Shown one piece after another: positions 8,927-17,900 of a stretch of DNA of 64,000 nucleotides. This stretch comes from Lwoffella lincolnii (GTDB lineage: Bacteria; Pseudomonadota; Gammaproteobacteria; Pseudomonadales; Moraxellaceae): NCBI RefSeq assembly GCF_002014765.1, contig NZ_MUYT01000004.1, positions 586,671 through 650,670 on the forward strand, read 5' to 3'. How positions within the stretch are numbered: position 1 is the first letter of the stretch; the number at the start of each line of letters is the position of its first letter. A program made the position numbers and the translations under genes. The notes below the pieces were generated by a model. The model saw nothing but the letters and a program-made list of their open reading frames with translations, was not told the origin of the DNA and did not search any database.

Positions 8927-9050
8927 AACATTACCTTAGTATGAATAAAGGGCAAAAGGGTTACTATTTTAACATGACCTTAAGTTAAAAAAAGTGATTT
9001 TGCGTAAGTAAAACCAATCGCAAATTAAATCAATCACATGTTAAATCCAA

Positions 9051-9323
9051 TCAATATGCCTGCATTGGATTATCCTGCAATAGATGCAAATTGGTTGGGT
9101 CTGTGGACAGTTGGTGATGTTTATCATCAGCTTGCTTGCTGATAACGTCTGCCATGTTATCCGTGGTTTGCTTGTCTGCTAATGGCCGAGTTAATAAAAA
9201 ACGGTCGTCAGCATCACCCTTGGCGGTGCCTGGCAAATACAAATCACCCTTTTGACCACACGCTGATAATTGCCCCATGACAACCAACAACAAAATGGTT
9301 AGGACAGATTTCGAGATATTCAT
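9051..9323 (-). CDS. lptM: LptM-like small lipoprotein (YifL family)
   Basis: LptM is a small outer-membrane lipoprotein that helps LptD maturation in the LPS export machine, and commonly lies just upstream of lysA/dapF as here. The signal peptide ends with LSAC and is followed by the family hallmark CGQKGDLYLP. The ATG at 9323 is chosen because AGAGAG lies 8 bases before it; an upstream ATG (9347) would give an over-long leader. 90 residues; the C-terminal half is polar and unconserved. Confidence 0.8.
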   Translation of the reverse strand: MNISKSVLTILLLVVMGQLSACGQKGDLYLPGTAKGDADDRFLLTRPLADKQTTDNMADVISKQADDKHHQLSTDPTNLHLLQDNPMQAY

Positions 9324-9737
9324 ATCAATGCTCTCTGTTATATCCATGTTTTTGTATCAATGTTCTTGTATTAATGCTCTCTTAGGATAAGAACATGCCT
9401 GTATTGTGGTGGTTTAAAATATGCTTAATATGCTTAATATGTTGTCGCTTAATACCGTCATCTTAATGTCTTAACATTCTAATATCTTAACTTAGGGCTA
9501 TTTAGGATTGATTTTAACACAGTATTGCTCAGTCAATCATTTGATGGGTTTTGCTTTATGGGTTTATCTTTTATGCAATGGGTTAAGCCTTTCATGCTTT
9601 TGTTTACCCTTTTAACCGCAAACAACGGTATAATAAGCCCCTATTTTTGCGACTTGTTTTTGTGACTTGCGTTTGTTAATACTTGGTCTGCTTGTTTATT
9701 TCTTAACATTTCATTCATATTCATAGGAATTTGATTT
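9324..9737. other. Divergent intergenic region between lptM and ackA
   Basis: No gene seen. It serves two divergent promoters. A TATAAT at 9629-9634 about 100 bases before ackA is a possible -10, though no good -35 is visible. Around 9418-9441 a short TGCTTAATA repeat occurs three times. The ribosome site ATAGGAA precedes ackA. Confidence 0.4.
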
Positions 9738-10922
9738 ATGACAATCATGATAAACCCCACTTTGGTATTAAACTGTGGTTCTTCTTCTATCAAATACGCC
9801 TTAATCAGTGAAGACAATCAAAGTCGCATCACAGGCTTGGCAGAAGGATTGGGAACACCATTGGCACAACTTAAACACACCAACACTGATGGTGATAAAC
9901 AGTTGTTTAAACTCAATGGGGCTGACCACAAGCAAGCCCTGACAGAGATTTTACAGTTGTTAAAAGAGCATCAACCTGTGGCGGTTGGGCATCGGGTGGT
10001 TCATGGAGGGCGTCAATTTTCATCGGCCGTTAAGATTGATGAGCATACGTTATCAGAAATCAAACAGTTGACCGTATTAGCCCCATTACACAATCCTGCC
10101 AATGCTTTGGGCATCGAAGCGGTCAACACCCTTTATCCTAATTTGCCACAGGTGGCGGTGTTTGATACTGCCTTTCACCAAAGTATGCCTGATGTGGCGT
10201 TTCGTTATGCCATTCCCAAAGAGCTGTATGAAGAATATGGCATTCGCCGTTATGGCTTTCATGGCACATCACACGCCTATGTGTCGCATCGAGCCAGCAA
10301 GCTTAGCAACACACCAGCCCCACACGGTTGGCTAACTGCCCATTTAGGCAATGGTTGTTCAGCAGCAGCGATTTATGATGGCAAAAGCTTGGACACCAGC
10401 ATGGGACTAACCCCACTTGAGGGCTTGATGATGGGTACAAGAAGTGGTGATGTTGACCCAAGTTTACACGCTCACTTGCACCGAACTCGAGGCATGAGCA
10501 TTGAAGAGATTGATACTTTATTGAACAAACAAAGTGGCGTGCTGGGGGTGTCTGGCATCTCCAACGACATGCGCACCATTGAAGAAGCGGCGGCTGATGG
10601 CAATGCCAATGCCAAGCTGGCACTTGCCATGTTTGAATATCGAGTGGGTAAATATCTGGCGGCATTAAGCTGTGCTGTGCCAACGCTGACAGGCATTATC
10701 TTTACAGGTGGTATTGGTGAGAATGCTGCTGAGACTCGTGCCAATATTTTGGCGGTGATGCGTCATTTTGGCATTCACATTGACGCTGATAAAAATGCCA
10801 AGCTTATCCGTGGCGGTGAAGGCAGTTTTCACCACCCTGACAGTCGGCTTGAACTTTGGGTTATTCCCACCGATGAAGAGTATCAAATTGCCATGGAAAC
10901 CCGTGAGGTGATTGGCAAGTAG
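9738..10922 (+). CDS. ackA: Acetate kinase AckA
   Basis: Interconverts acetyl phosphate plus ADP with acetate plus ATP. Typical opening LVLNCGSSSIKYAL (phosphate 1 loop), VGHRVVHGG, the catalytic Asp in VFDTAFHQSMP, RRYGFHGTSHAYV, HLGNGCS and FTGGIGENA near the end. 394 residues is normal. The ATG at 9738 has AGGAA upstream; a second ATG three codons later is possible. pta follows 128 bp downstream on the same strand, the usual ackA-pta acetate switch. Confidence 0.98.
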   Translation: MTIMINPTLVLNCGSSSIKYALISEDNQSRITGLAEGLGTPLAQLKHTNTDGDKQLFKLNGADHKQALTEILQLLKEHQPVAVGHRVVHGGRQFSSAVKIDEHTLSEIKQLTVLAPLHNPANALGIEAVNTLYPNLPQVAVFDTAFHQSMPDVAFRYAIPKELYEEYGIRRYGFHGTSHAYVSHRASKLSNTPAPHGWLTAHLGNGCSAAAIYDGKSLDTSMGLTPLEGLMMGTRSGDVDPSLHAHLHRTRGMSIEEIDTLLNKQSGVLGVSGISNDMRTIEEAAADGNANAKLALAMFEYRVGKYLAALSCAVPTLTGIIFTGGIGENAAETRANILAVMRHFGIHIDADKNAKLIRGGEGSFHHPDSRLELWVIPTDEEYQIAMETREVIGK

Positions 10923-11050
10923 CTTGGTCGGTCTTATTTTGGCTAATCTTATCTTGGTTAATCTGATAAAGAATTTACCCATTATTATTCTATATCATGA
11001 TTGTTTTGTATCATGATTGTTTTGTATCACATTCATAAAAAGGGCAATTT

Positions 11051-13192
11051 ATGCAAACCATTTTACTGATACCCACTCAAAGAGGCATTGGTCTGACATC
11101 TGCCAGTTTGGGCTTAATCAAAGCGTTAGACTACTCTGGCATTAAGGCAGGCTTTATGAAGCCATTTTTGCAGACTGATGATGACTCTAAACACAATTTA
11201 AATGCGTCTGGGGCGTTGGCGGAAAAAGCCTTTGGCATCAAATCCCCCAAGCCGATTAACCGTCATCGCATGGAGCGCATGATTGGCGATGGTCATTTAG
11301 ATGATTTGATGGAAGAAGTGGTGGCAGGGCATCAAAACCTAAAAGATGACTATGACGTGATGGTGTGCGAAGGCTTAGTGCCGTCTGCTGATGCGTCTTA
11401 TGCGGTCAGTGTCAATCATGCTTTAGCAAATGCTTTAGATGCTCACATCGTTTTGGTCAGTACTGCCGACTTACAAAACCCTGAAGCACTGGCATACAAG
11501 TTGGACGTACACGCCACCGAATTTGGTGGTCTGGCAAGTTCACGCACTTTGGGTTGTATTTTAATGCGAGTACAAAATGTGCCAAACGTCTTTGAAAATC
11601 AACCTGTCGCCCCAGGGCAAGCCAATATTGACTTAGATGATGCGTTTATCAAGGCAGTCAAAAAACTCTCCCCTGCATTTGCCACCGATAAGTTCCATCT
11701 ATTAGGGGTTGTGCCATTTTCTAATAGTTTGTCTGTGCCAAGAACATGGGACATCGGTCGAGAGCTTGGGGCGTATTGGATAAATAAAGGCGAAGCCAAA
11801 TCTCGCCGAGTGAATCGCACCACTTTGACTGCCCAAACGGTTGCCAACATTGGGCAGGTGTTTAGCCGTGGTAGCTTGATTGTCGCTCCTGGTGACCGAG
11901 ACGACATCTTACTGGCGACTGCCTTAGCTTCAATGAATGGTGTGCCAATGGCAGGCATCATCTTAACAGGGGGCATCACGCCCAACAGCACCATCATCGA
12001 CTTGTGTCGCCCTGCTTTAAAGACGGGCATGCCTGTGATGAGCGTTAAGACCAACAGTTATGATACGGTTCAACGTTTAAGCAATATCAGCAATGAAATC
12101 CCTGAAGATGACATTGACCGTGCCAGTGAAGTGGCTCGCTTTGTTGCCGCTCATTTAGATTTAGATTGGCTAAAAGATTACTTTAGTCGTGGACATGTTC
12201 CAAGATTATCACCGTCTGCGTTTCGTCATTTGGTGGTTAAAAAAGCCCAACAAACCAAAATGCGCATCGTCTTACCAGAAGGAGCAGAGCCACGCACAGT
12301 AGAAGCTGCCAGTATTTGCCAGAGCCGTGGCATTGCCAACTGTGTGCTGTTGGCAACCCAAGAAGAAGTGGAAGAAGTTGCCAAAAACCAAGGCATCGAG
12401 TTACCCGAAGGCATTGAAATCATTGACCCTGCCAGCATCGCCAACAACTATGTCGATGCCATGGTTGAGCGACGCAAAGGTAAACTGACCGAGCCAATGG
12501 CAGCAAGTCAACTTAAAGACACCGTGGTGTTAGGGACGATGATGTTATATCAAGGTGAAGTAGATGGGTTGGTATCAGGAGCGGTACATACCACCGCCAA
12601 TACCGTGCGTCCTGCTTTTCAGCTGATTAAAACCTCACCAGATTATTCGCTGGTATCATCGGTATTTTTTATGCTATTGCCTGAGCAAGTCGTGGTGTAT
12701 GGTGATTGTGCCATCAACCCCAACCCCAACGCCGAAGAGCTGGCAGAAATTGCCATTCAATCCGCCGCCTCTGCCAAAGCATTTGGCATTGAACCAAAAG
12801 TGGCGATGATAAGCTATTCAACTGGCACATCAGGCACTGGCGATGATGTGGAAAAAGTCAAAAAAGCCACCGAAATTGTGCGTAAACGAGTCCCTGACTT
12901 GTTGGTAGACGGCCCCTTACAATACGATGCCGCCTCTGTTATGAGCGTGGGCAAGAAAAAAGCACCCAACTCACCTGTGGCAGGGCAAGCCAATGTGTTT
13001 ATATTCCCCGACCTAAACACAGGCAACACCACTTATAAAGCAGTACAACGAAGTGCCAACGTCATCAGTGTCGGACCCATGTTGCAAGGCTTAAACAAAC
13101 CTGTCAATGACTTATCTCGTGGGGCATTGGTTGATGACATTGTCTATACCATTGCCTTGACTGCCATTCAAGCCAACAGCTCAAACGTATGA
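11051..13192 (+). CDS. pta: Phosphate acetyltransferase Pta
   Basis: Transfers acetyl between CoA and phosphate, supplying acetyl phosphate to AckA. 713 residues, the long form: an N-terminal dethiobiotin-synthetase-like domain (about 1-230), a DRTGG middle domain (about 230-350) and the C-terminal catalytic phosphotransacetylase domain (about 390-710, with LPEGAEPRTVEAA, VDGLVSGAVHTTA and STGTSGTGDDVEKV). ATG follows AAGGG. Probably one operon with ackA. Confidence 0.97.
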   Translation: MQTILLIPTQRGIGLTSASLGLIKALDYSGIKAGFMKPFLQTDDDSKHNLNASGALAEKAFGIKSPKPINRHRMERMIGDGHLDDLMEEVVAGHQNLKDDYDVMVCEGLVPSADASYAVSVNHALANALDAHIVLVSTADLQNPEALAYKLDVHATEFGGLASSRTLGCILMRVQNVPNVFENQPVAPGQANIDLDDAFIKAVKKLSPAFATDKFHLLGVVPFSNSLSVPRTWDIGRELGAYWINKGEAKSRRVNRTTLTAQTVANIGQVFSRGSLIVAPGDRDDILLATALASMNGVPMAGIILTGGITPNSTIIDLCRPALKTGMPVMSVKTNSYDTVQRLSNISNEIPEDDIDRASEVARFVAAHLDLDWLKDYFSRGHVPRLSPSAFRHLVVKKAQQTKMRIVLPEGAEPRTVEAASICQSRGIANCVLLATQEEVEEVAKNQGIELPEGIEIIDPASIANNYVDAMVERRKGKLTEPMAASQLKDTVVLGTMMLYQGEVDGLVSGAVHTTANTVRPAFQLIKTSPDYSLVSSVFFMLLPEQVVVYGDCAINPNPNAEELAEIAIQSAASAKAFGIEPKVAMISYSTGTSGTGDDVEKVKKATEIVRKRVPDLLVDGPLQYDAASVMSVGKKKAPNSPVAGQANVFIFPDLNTGNTTYKAVQRSANVISVGPMLQGLNKPVNDLSRGALVDDIVYTIALTAIQANSSNV

Positions 13193-13326
13193 TAAGCAAT
13201 AAAATAACAAGTAATCGCTGAAGCAATTTGTTAAAATGCTTGTCATACTTGTGAAAATGCGTGTATGCCATGCTCGTGTATGCCTGTTTCTTGTATGCCA
13301 TGTTGATGTAATCATGCGGAGTAGCC

Positions 13327-14112
13327 ATGTCTGGATTTGATAAACCTGACAAAGACGCACAGCTTGCCTTGCTCATCGATGCTGATAATGCGTCAACGGA
13401 GCATTTAGACCGCCTGATGTCAGAAATCGCTGCCATTGGGCGAGCCAGTGTTCGCCGTGTCTATGGTGACTGGACAAAACCACAACTGGGTAGCTGGAAG
13501 GGAAGATTGCTTAACTACTCACTACAGCCCATTCAGCAGTTCGCCTACACCACAGGCAAAAATGCCACCGACTCTGCTCTTATCATTGATGCCATGGATT
13601 TGCTATATACAGGGCGGTTTGATGGCTTTTGTTTGGTTACATCTGACAGTGACTACACACGACTGGCTCAGCGTATGCGAGAGCAAGGTTTGCAGGTATT
13701 TGGCTTTGGCAATCGCAGTACGCCAAAAGCCTTTATGCAAGCGTGTGATAAGTTCACTTATCTTGAGATGTTTGACAACAACAAAGAGATGCCTAAGGTG
13801 GATTTTTATGACTCAGCGGACATGTTGTTCTCTATGGACAGCAATCAGTTTAAGCCTGTAGATGTGGCAATCACACTGGTCAAACTTGCCATTGCCAGCA
13901 TGGCAGATGACCAAGGGTGGGCAAACATCGCCCCTGTCAAAAACTACATCTTAAAGGTTGAGCCAGACTTTGACTCTCGTCTGTTTCATTATGATAAATT
14001 TAGCGACTTTTTGCGGGCGTATCCCAGATATTTTGAGTTAGAAGAACGCTATCCCAATGACAATCAACATAAAGTCATCTTTGTGCGTAACCGAATTTTA
14101 GAAGCTCGCTAA
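13327..14112 (+). CDS. NYN-domain (PIN-like) putative RNase with C-terminal LOTUS/OST-HTH domain
   Basis: The N-terminal ~160 residues are a NYN/LabA-like domain with the acidic active-site set: ALLIDADNAS, TDSALIIDAMDLL and LVTSDSDYTRLA. The last ~75 residues (from DDQGWANIAPVKNYI to VIFVRNR) look like an OST-HTH/LOTUS RNA-binding module. Proteins with this pair are thought to be RNA-processing or RNA-surveillance nucleases. GCGGAG precedes the ATG. It stands alone between pta and rsfS; its RNA target is unknown. Confidence 0.85.
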   Translation: MSGFDKPDKDAQLALLIDADNASTEHLDRLMSEIAAIGRASVRRVYGDWTKPQLGSWKGRLLNYSLQPIQQFAYTTGKNATDSALIIDAMDLLYTGRFDGFCLVTSDSDYTRLAQRMREQGLQVFGFGNRSTPKAFMQACDKFTYLEMFDNNKEMPKVDFYDSADMLFSMDSNQFKPVDVAITLVKLAIASMADDQGWANIAPVKNYILKVEPDFDSRLFHYDKFSDFLRAYPRYFELEERYPNDNQHKVIFVRNRILEAR

Positions 14113-14193
14113 ACCGATTTTGGTTAAACCAATATTAGCCAAACTGATTTTATTTCACCCAAATTATTTCTGTTATCAAGGTAACCCAACACA

Positions 14194-14634
14194 ATGACGC
14201 AATCGATAAGCCAACAAACACAACAACCTCAATCAACCGAACAACAAATCCAAACCCATATTGACGCTTGTCTAAAGCTTGTTACCGACGCATTAGATGA
14301 TGTCAAAGCCAAAAACATCACCGTGCTGGACGTCACCAATTTGACCGATGTTGCCGACCGTATGGTCATCGCCGAAGGCACATCAAAACGCCATGTGCAA
14401 GCCCTTGCTGACCATGTGTCTGTTACCGCCAAACACGCAGGCTATCTGCCATTGGGGCGTGAAGGTGAAAAAGAAAGCGACTGGACTTTGGTGGACTTAG
14501 GTTCTGTGGTGGTGCATGTGATGATGCCCCAAGCTCGTGAATTTTATGATTTAGAAGGCTTATGGTCATCACCAGAACAGCTTGCCCAGCTTACCCAACC
14601 TATTCACGACAAACGCTCATATGAAAATCGATGA
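14194..14634 (+). CDS. rsfS: Ribosomal silencing factor RsfS
   Basis: Binds uL14 on the large ribosomal subunit and blocks subunit joining in stationary phase. Conserved core: VLDVTNLTDVADRMVIAEG, then GREGEKESDWTLVDLGSVVVHVMM in two blocks, and REFYDLEGLW. 146 residues including a Gln-rich N-terminal leader of about 25. A hairpin terminator follows at 14680. It lacks the nadD neighbour commonly seen. The type IV secretion remnant begins just downstream. Confidence 0.95.
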   Translation: MTQSISQQTQQPQSTEQQIQTHIDACLKLVTDALDDVKAKNITVLDVTNLTDVADRMVIAEGTSKRHVQALADHVSVTAKHAGYLPLGREGEKESDWTLVDLGSVVVHVMMPQAREFYDLEGLWSSPEQLAQLTQPIHDKRSYENR

Positions 14635-14679
14635 CCAGTCTCCACTCAACCAGTCTCCACTCAACAAGCTGACCCGACT

Positions 14680-14718
14680 GACCCAATATGAACCATACTG
14701 ATATGGGTCTGTTTTTTT
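14680..14718 (+). terminator. Terminator after rsfS
   Basis: GACCCAATAT pairs with ATATGGGTC (one bulged base) around an 11-base loop, followed by seven T. It marks the end of the rsfS transcript and the left edge of the accessory remnant. Confidence 0.6.
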
Positions 14719-14754
14719 AACCGATATTTTTTAACCGATATTTTTTAACCAATG
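14713..14754. repeat. 14-bp tandem repeat, three units
   Basis: The unit TTTTTTAACCGATA occurs twice and a third time with changes (ACCAATG end). It sits between the rsfS terminator and the first T4SS-like codon, at the presumed left junction of the remnant. Confidence 0.7.
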
Positions 14755-14761
14755 TTTATTG

Positions 14762-14920
14762 CAGTTTAACTTAAAGGGCTTTGAAAGAGAAATTACTGTT
14801 TTGTCAGGCACGCCAGAGAATGCTGAAAAAATCAACGACATCATCAAGCGACTTGGTTCAGAACACCCTGATGATTGGTTGCCAGTCTTTTATGAAGAAA
14901 ATGGTTATCGTGGTAGATAG
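14762..14920 (+). pseudogene. virB4 C-terminal fragment (T4SS ATPase remnant)
   Basis: An open stretch of 52 codons ending in TAG reads FNLKGFEREITVLSGTPENA, then a segment ending DDWLPVFYEENGYRGR. This matches the characteristic end of VirB4/TrbE ATPases (aLSGT.EN, then DPD.WLP.F). The remaining ~750 residues, with the Walker motifs, are absent. It is followed directly by virB5-, eex- and virB6-like sequence in the order of conjugative T4SS operons. Confidence 0.7.
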
Positions 14921-14977
14921 AGTTGCTTATTTTAACCCTGCGGCAGCTGCCACATTTTCCTAACTAAGGAGTAATTT

Positions 14978-15670
14978 ATGAAAGTAAATTTTACCAAAAA
15001 AGCAACGGCGGCAATTTTGTCATTGTCCCTAATCGCCCCTGTTGGGGTGGTTATGACCTCAACCATAGCTCACGCCATTACGGTATTTGACTCTGCTGTT
15101 TTTGCTCGTCAGCTATAACAGCTTAACGAGGCAAAAAGACAGTATGACCAAGCAAAAGCTACTTATGACCAATTCAGAGGTAGCCGTGATATTGGTGTAT
15201 TGTTTAATCAATACGGCAGTCAAATGCCAAAAGAAATGCAAGATATGTACAAAGACTACCAGTCAGGTAACTGGGCGGGTCTTGCAGACAAGGTGGCTCG
15301 CTTAGAAAAAAGCCAGCAACTGACAGGCACACAAAAAGAGCAACTGTCTCAAATCGCCAATCAAACCAAAATGCAAGCACTTGGCAATAAGGCTGTTTTA
15401 GATGATATGTTTGCCAAGAGCAACCAGCGTTTTGCTCAAATTCAGCGTATGGCAAATTCCATTGACCTACAAAAAGACCCCAAAGCCGCTGCCGACCTAT
15501 TAAACCGCATTCAGGTAGAAATTGCAATGATTCAGCTACAAAGCAACCAACTTCAAATGATGAATATGCTTATGCAGGCTGAGAAAGATATGCAGGAGCA
15601 AAGAGCGAAAGAACGGTCAATGAGATTTAATAGCAATGGCTCAGGAAATGCCGTTCAAAAGTGGCAGTAA
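14978..15670 (+). pseudogene. virB5-like T4SS minor pilin, interrupted by one stop codon
   Basis: ATG at 14978 follows TAAGGAG. A signal peptide (ending near TSTIAHAI) leads into FDSAVFARQL, then TAA at 15116-15118, after which the same frame continues for 184 codons: QLNEAKRQYDQAKATYDQF, a Gln/Lys-rich helical region, and a Gln/Met-rich end with EQRAKERSMRF. This is the VirB5/TrbJ layout: periplasmic, helical, pilus-tip. CAA in place of TAA would restore Gln and the full 230 residues. Translation could restart at M75 but would lack a signal peptide. Confidence 0.8.
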
Positions 15671-15766
15671 TTGTATTGATTAAGTGGTAAAATGTTTGTG
15701 TGCAGGGCTTATGTGTTATGGGTCTTGCACACAAATAATCAATCAATTTACACTTGGGGTCTTTTT

Positions 15767-16045
15767 ATGAAAAGTTTAGTTATTTTTGTGTTAGTTTCTT
15801 TGACTGTTTCTTTATCTGCTTGTGGAGAAAAGAAAGCGGATTATACTGTTGATGAACTTTACCAAAACAAAGAATTGAGAAGAGAACTATTGACTACCTG
15901 TAAAGAAAAATTGTCTCAAATTGGTAATTATGAAAAGTTGGTTAAAGATGAGCCAAATTGTGGTGTTGCACAGGCAGCAGAGGAAAGATACTCAAAAGAA
16001 TTTAATAGTAATAGTCCTGATAAGCAGGTTCAAAAGTGGAATTAG
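15767..16045 (+). CDS. EexN-type entry-exclusion lipoprotein
   Basis: 92 residues. The signal peptide ends in the lipobox SLSAC and the mature part has the small EexN pattern: YTVDELYQNKELRRELLTTC, a Lys-rich helix, then a second Cys and NCGVAQAAEERY. In conjugative T4SS operons such lipoproteins lie between virB5 and virB6 and stop uptake of the same plasmid. The ATG at 15767 starts right at the signal peptide; the frame is open 25 codons further upstream without reason to use it. It appears intact, unlike its neighbours. Confidence 0.75.
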   Translation: MKSLVIFVLVSLTVSLSACGEKKADYTVDELYQNKELRRELLTTCKEKLSQIGNYEKLVKDEPNCGVAQAAEERYSKEFNSNSPDKQVQKWN

Positions 16046-16048
16046 AAA

Positions 16049-16249
16049 ATGGCTGAATATACTGGCGAAGGTTCTGGTTTTTTAAGTGTTAGTTTTGAAA
16101 AGGTAAACAGCTCTTTGGCGAGTTTTGCCAGTAGTTATTCTGACATTATCGCCAATGAAATTGCTCCATTGGTCGCTCTTGGTCTTACACTAACTTTTAT
16201 TACATTGGGTGTTTTAGTGACCATGAATGATGTATCTAATCCCTGCTAG
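16049..16249 (+). pseudogene. virB6-like N-terminal fragment
   Basis: 66 codons: a polar start (GFLSVSFEKVNSSLASFASS) and one membrane segment (IAPLVALGLTLTFITLGVLV), which is how VirB6/TrbL channel proteins of about 300 residues begin. After about residue 58 (TMNDVSNPC) the similarity stops and the frame ends inside the convergent Nudix gene, so the right junction of the remnant is near 16215-16240. It starts 3 bp after the eex gene, as in a real operon. Confidence 0.65.
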
Positions 16250-16983
16250 GTTTGTTGCCGATAATACCACTCAATATGTCTATCAAACCCCACCTTTAAC
16301 AAACTGGCAATGATACGCCCTGTCAGTCCCCACACAGTTTCACCATCTACTTGCCAACATGGGGTAACCAGTTTCATACTCTGCCCTGCCACTTGTGTGA
16401 TTAAATGATAATCTACCGTCGGTGCATGACGCAGATACTGCCAGTCTGCCCAAAATATCCGCTCAATCTCACCCTGCTCTGCTTGCAATGATAAATTTGG
16501 CGGAATAACCGCCACAATCGGACGCACGACCAACCCTGATTTGGACGTTTGGGTGGGCAGTTGTCCCAACAATCGCACCCCAGTTGGGTCAAGATTCACT
16601 TCTTCTAAGCTCTCTCGTAAGGCGGTAACGATGTTATTGGTGTCAGCAGGTTCGTATTTACCCCCAGCAAAGGCAATTTCACCAGCATGAGCGGTGATGT
16701 GTGATGCCCTTTTGGTCAGCAACAACATGGGGTGCCTCTCATTGGTCAGTGCCACCAACACACTGGCATGAGCAATGGGCGTTTGTATCAAGTCATCGAT
16801 GGTTTGTGAATGACGGGTTTGTGAATGACGGGTTTGCAAGTCATTGGCAATGCCTTGAGCGTTGGCAAAGCGTAACCGATGCAACAGTTGACGTAAGTCG
16901 GCATGATTTAAATCATGGGCTTGAGCCATTTGTAGGGGTAATGTGTTCCATGTTGGATAAGACGTGATATGATGGCTGTTCAT
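16246..16983 (-). CDS. Nudix hydrolase, CoA pyrophosphatase type (NudL/YeaB-like)
   Basis: The family cleaves CoA and related nucleoside diphosphates. The CoA-Nudix signature LLTKRASHITAHAGEIAFAGG is followed by the Nudix box GGKYEPADTNN...RESLEEVNL, where the usual Gly of the last GU is Asn. The N-terminal part holds a small duplication (QTRHSQTRHSQT). ATG at 16983 is used; a TTG at 17013 would add ten mostly Pro residues. Its stop overlaps the end of the virB6 fragment by four bases. Confidence 0.85.
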   Translation of the reverse strand: MNSHHITSYPTWNTLPLQMAQAHDLNHADLRQLLHRLRFANAQGIANDLQTRHSQTRHSQTIDDLIQTPIAHASVLVALTNERHPMLLLTKRASHITAHAGEIAFAGGKYEPADTNNIVTALRESLEEVNLDPTGVRLLGQLPTQTSKSGLVVRPIVAVIPPNLSLQAEQGEIERIFWADWQYLRHAPTVDYHLITQVAGQSMKLVTPCWQVDGETVWGLTGRIIASLLKVGFDRHIEWYYRQQT

Positions 16984-17129
16984 GATGTTATGTGGGTATG
17001 GTGGCGGTGGCAATGTGTGGCATATGATAATAATGTAACTGTTCTATTGTCGACAACTGCTCTATTATTAATCACTGCTCTATGAACTGCATAATCAGTA
17101 AAATATTTTTCTATTTGTTGGAGTTTTTT

Positions 17130-17690
17130 ATGTCATTTTGCCAAAACTGTGGTCATCATGCCAAACATCAAATACCACAAGGCGACAATCGCCCACGACT
17201 GGTTTGCTCTTATTGTGGGCATATTCATTATGACAATCCTAAGATTATCTGCGGTGCGTTGGTGGTGCATGACGATAAAGTGTTGTTATGTCAAAGAGCC
17301 ATTGAACCACAATACGGCTTGTGGACATTGCCAGCAGGATTTATGGAAATTGGCGAAACCACGGCTCAAGGGGCATTAAGAGAGACCCTTGAAGAAGCCG
17401 ATGCCATTGCCATCAATCCCATGCTGTATTGCTTATATGACATTCCCAAGATTGGTCAGGTGTATGTGCTGTATTTGGCACAGTTGCAACATGGTCAGTT
17501 TGGGGTGGGCAGTGAGAGTCTACAATGTGGGTTGTTTGCTGAAACTGACATTCCTTGGGATAAACTGGCTTTTGAAGCGGTTAGACGCACCTTGCGTCAT
17601 TATTTTGCTGACCGCCGTGCTTATTCTCAACAGATGTCATCAGCACCACCGCTACATCATGAACGCATAGACAAAGAGATGATGAAGTGA
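17130..17690 (+). CDS. Nudix hydrolase with N-terminal zinc ribbon
   Basis: Residues 1-35 form a zinc ribbon (CQNCG and CSYCG), followed by a Nudix domain with GFMEIGETTAQGALRETLEE; the Gly before the last U is Ala. This zinc-ribbon Nudix type is related to NudC/YjhB-like pyrophosphohydrolases acting on NAD(H)-like or ADP-ribose substrates; the true substrate is not clear. ATG at 17130 is preceded by TTGGAG; the frame is open 16 codons upstream but that part is hydrophobic and unconserved. 186 residues. Confidence 0.85.
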   Translation: MSFCQNCGHHAKHQIPQGDNRPRLVCSYCGHIHYDNPKIICGALVVHDDKVLLCQRAIEPQYGLWTLPAGFMEIGETTAQGALRETLEEADAIAINPMLYCLYDIPKIGQVYVLYLAQLQHGQFGVGSESLQCGLFAETDIPWDKLAFEAVRRTLRHYFADRRAYSQQMSSAPPLHHERIDKEMMK

Positions 17691-17900
17691 TAAAGACATT
17701 CAACATGCCATCGTCATCAACAAAACCCTACTTGATAGACACCAAATATTAACTTGACAAACACAAAAACATCAAAATTTATCAGGGATTTTATGTTGAA
17801 AATGCCCCCTAAACACACAATATAGGACATCAAGTAAGGTCATACCAAACTTAAAGCCATATTGAACACAAAAACCATATTGAATAAAAAGGACAACAAC

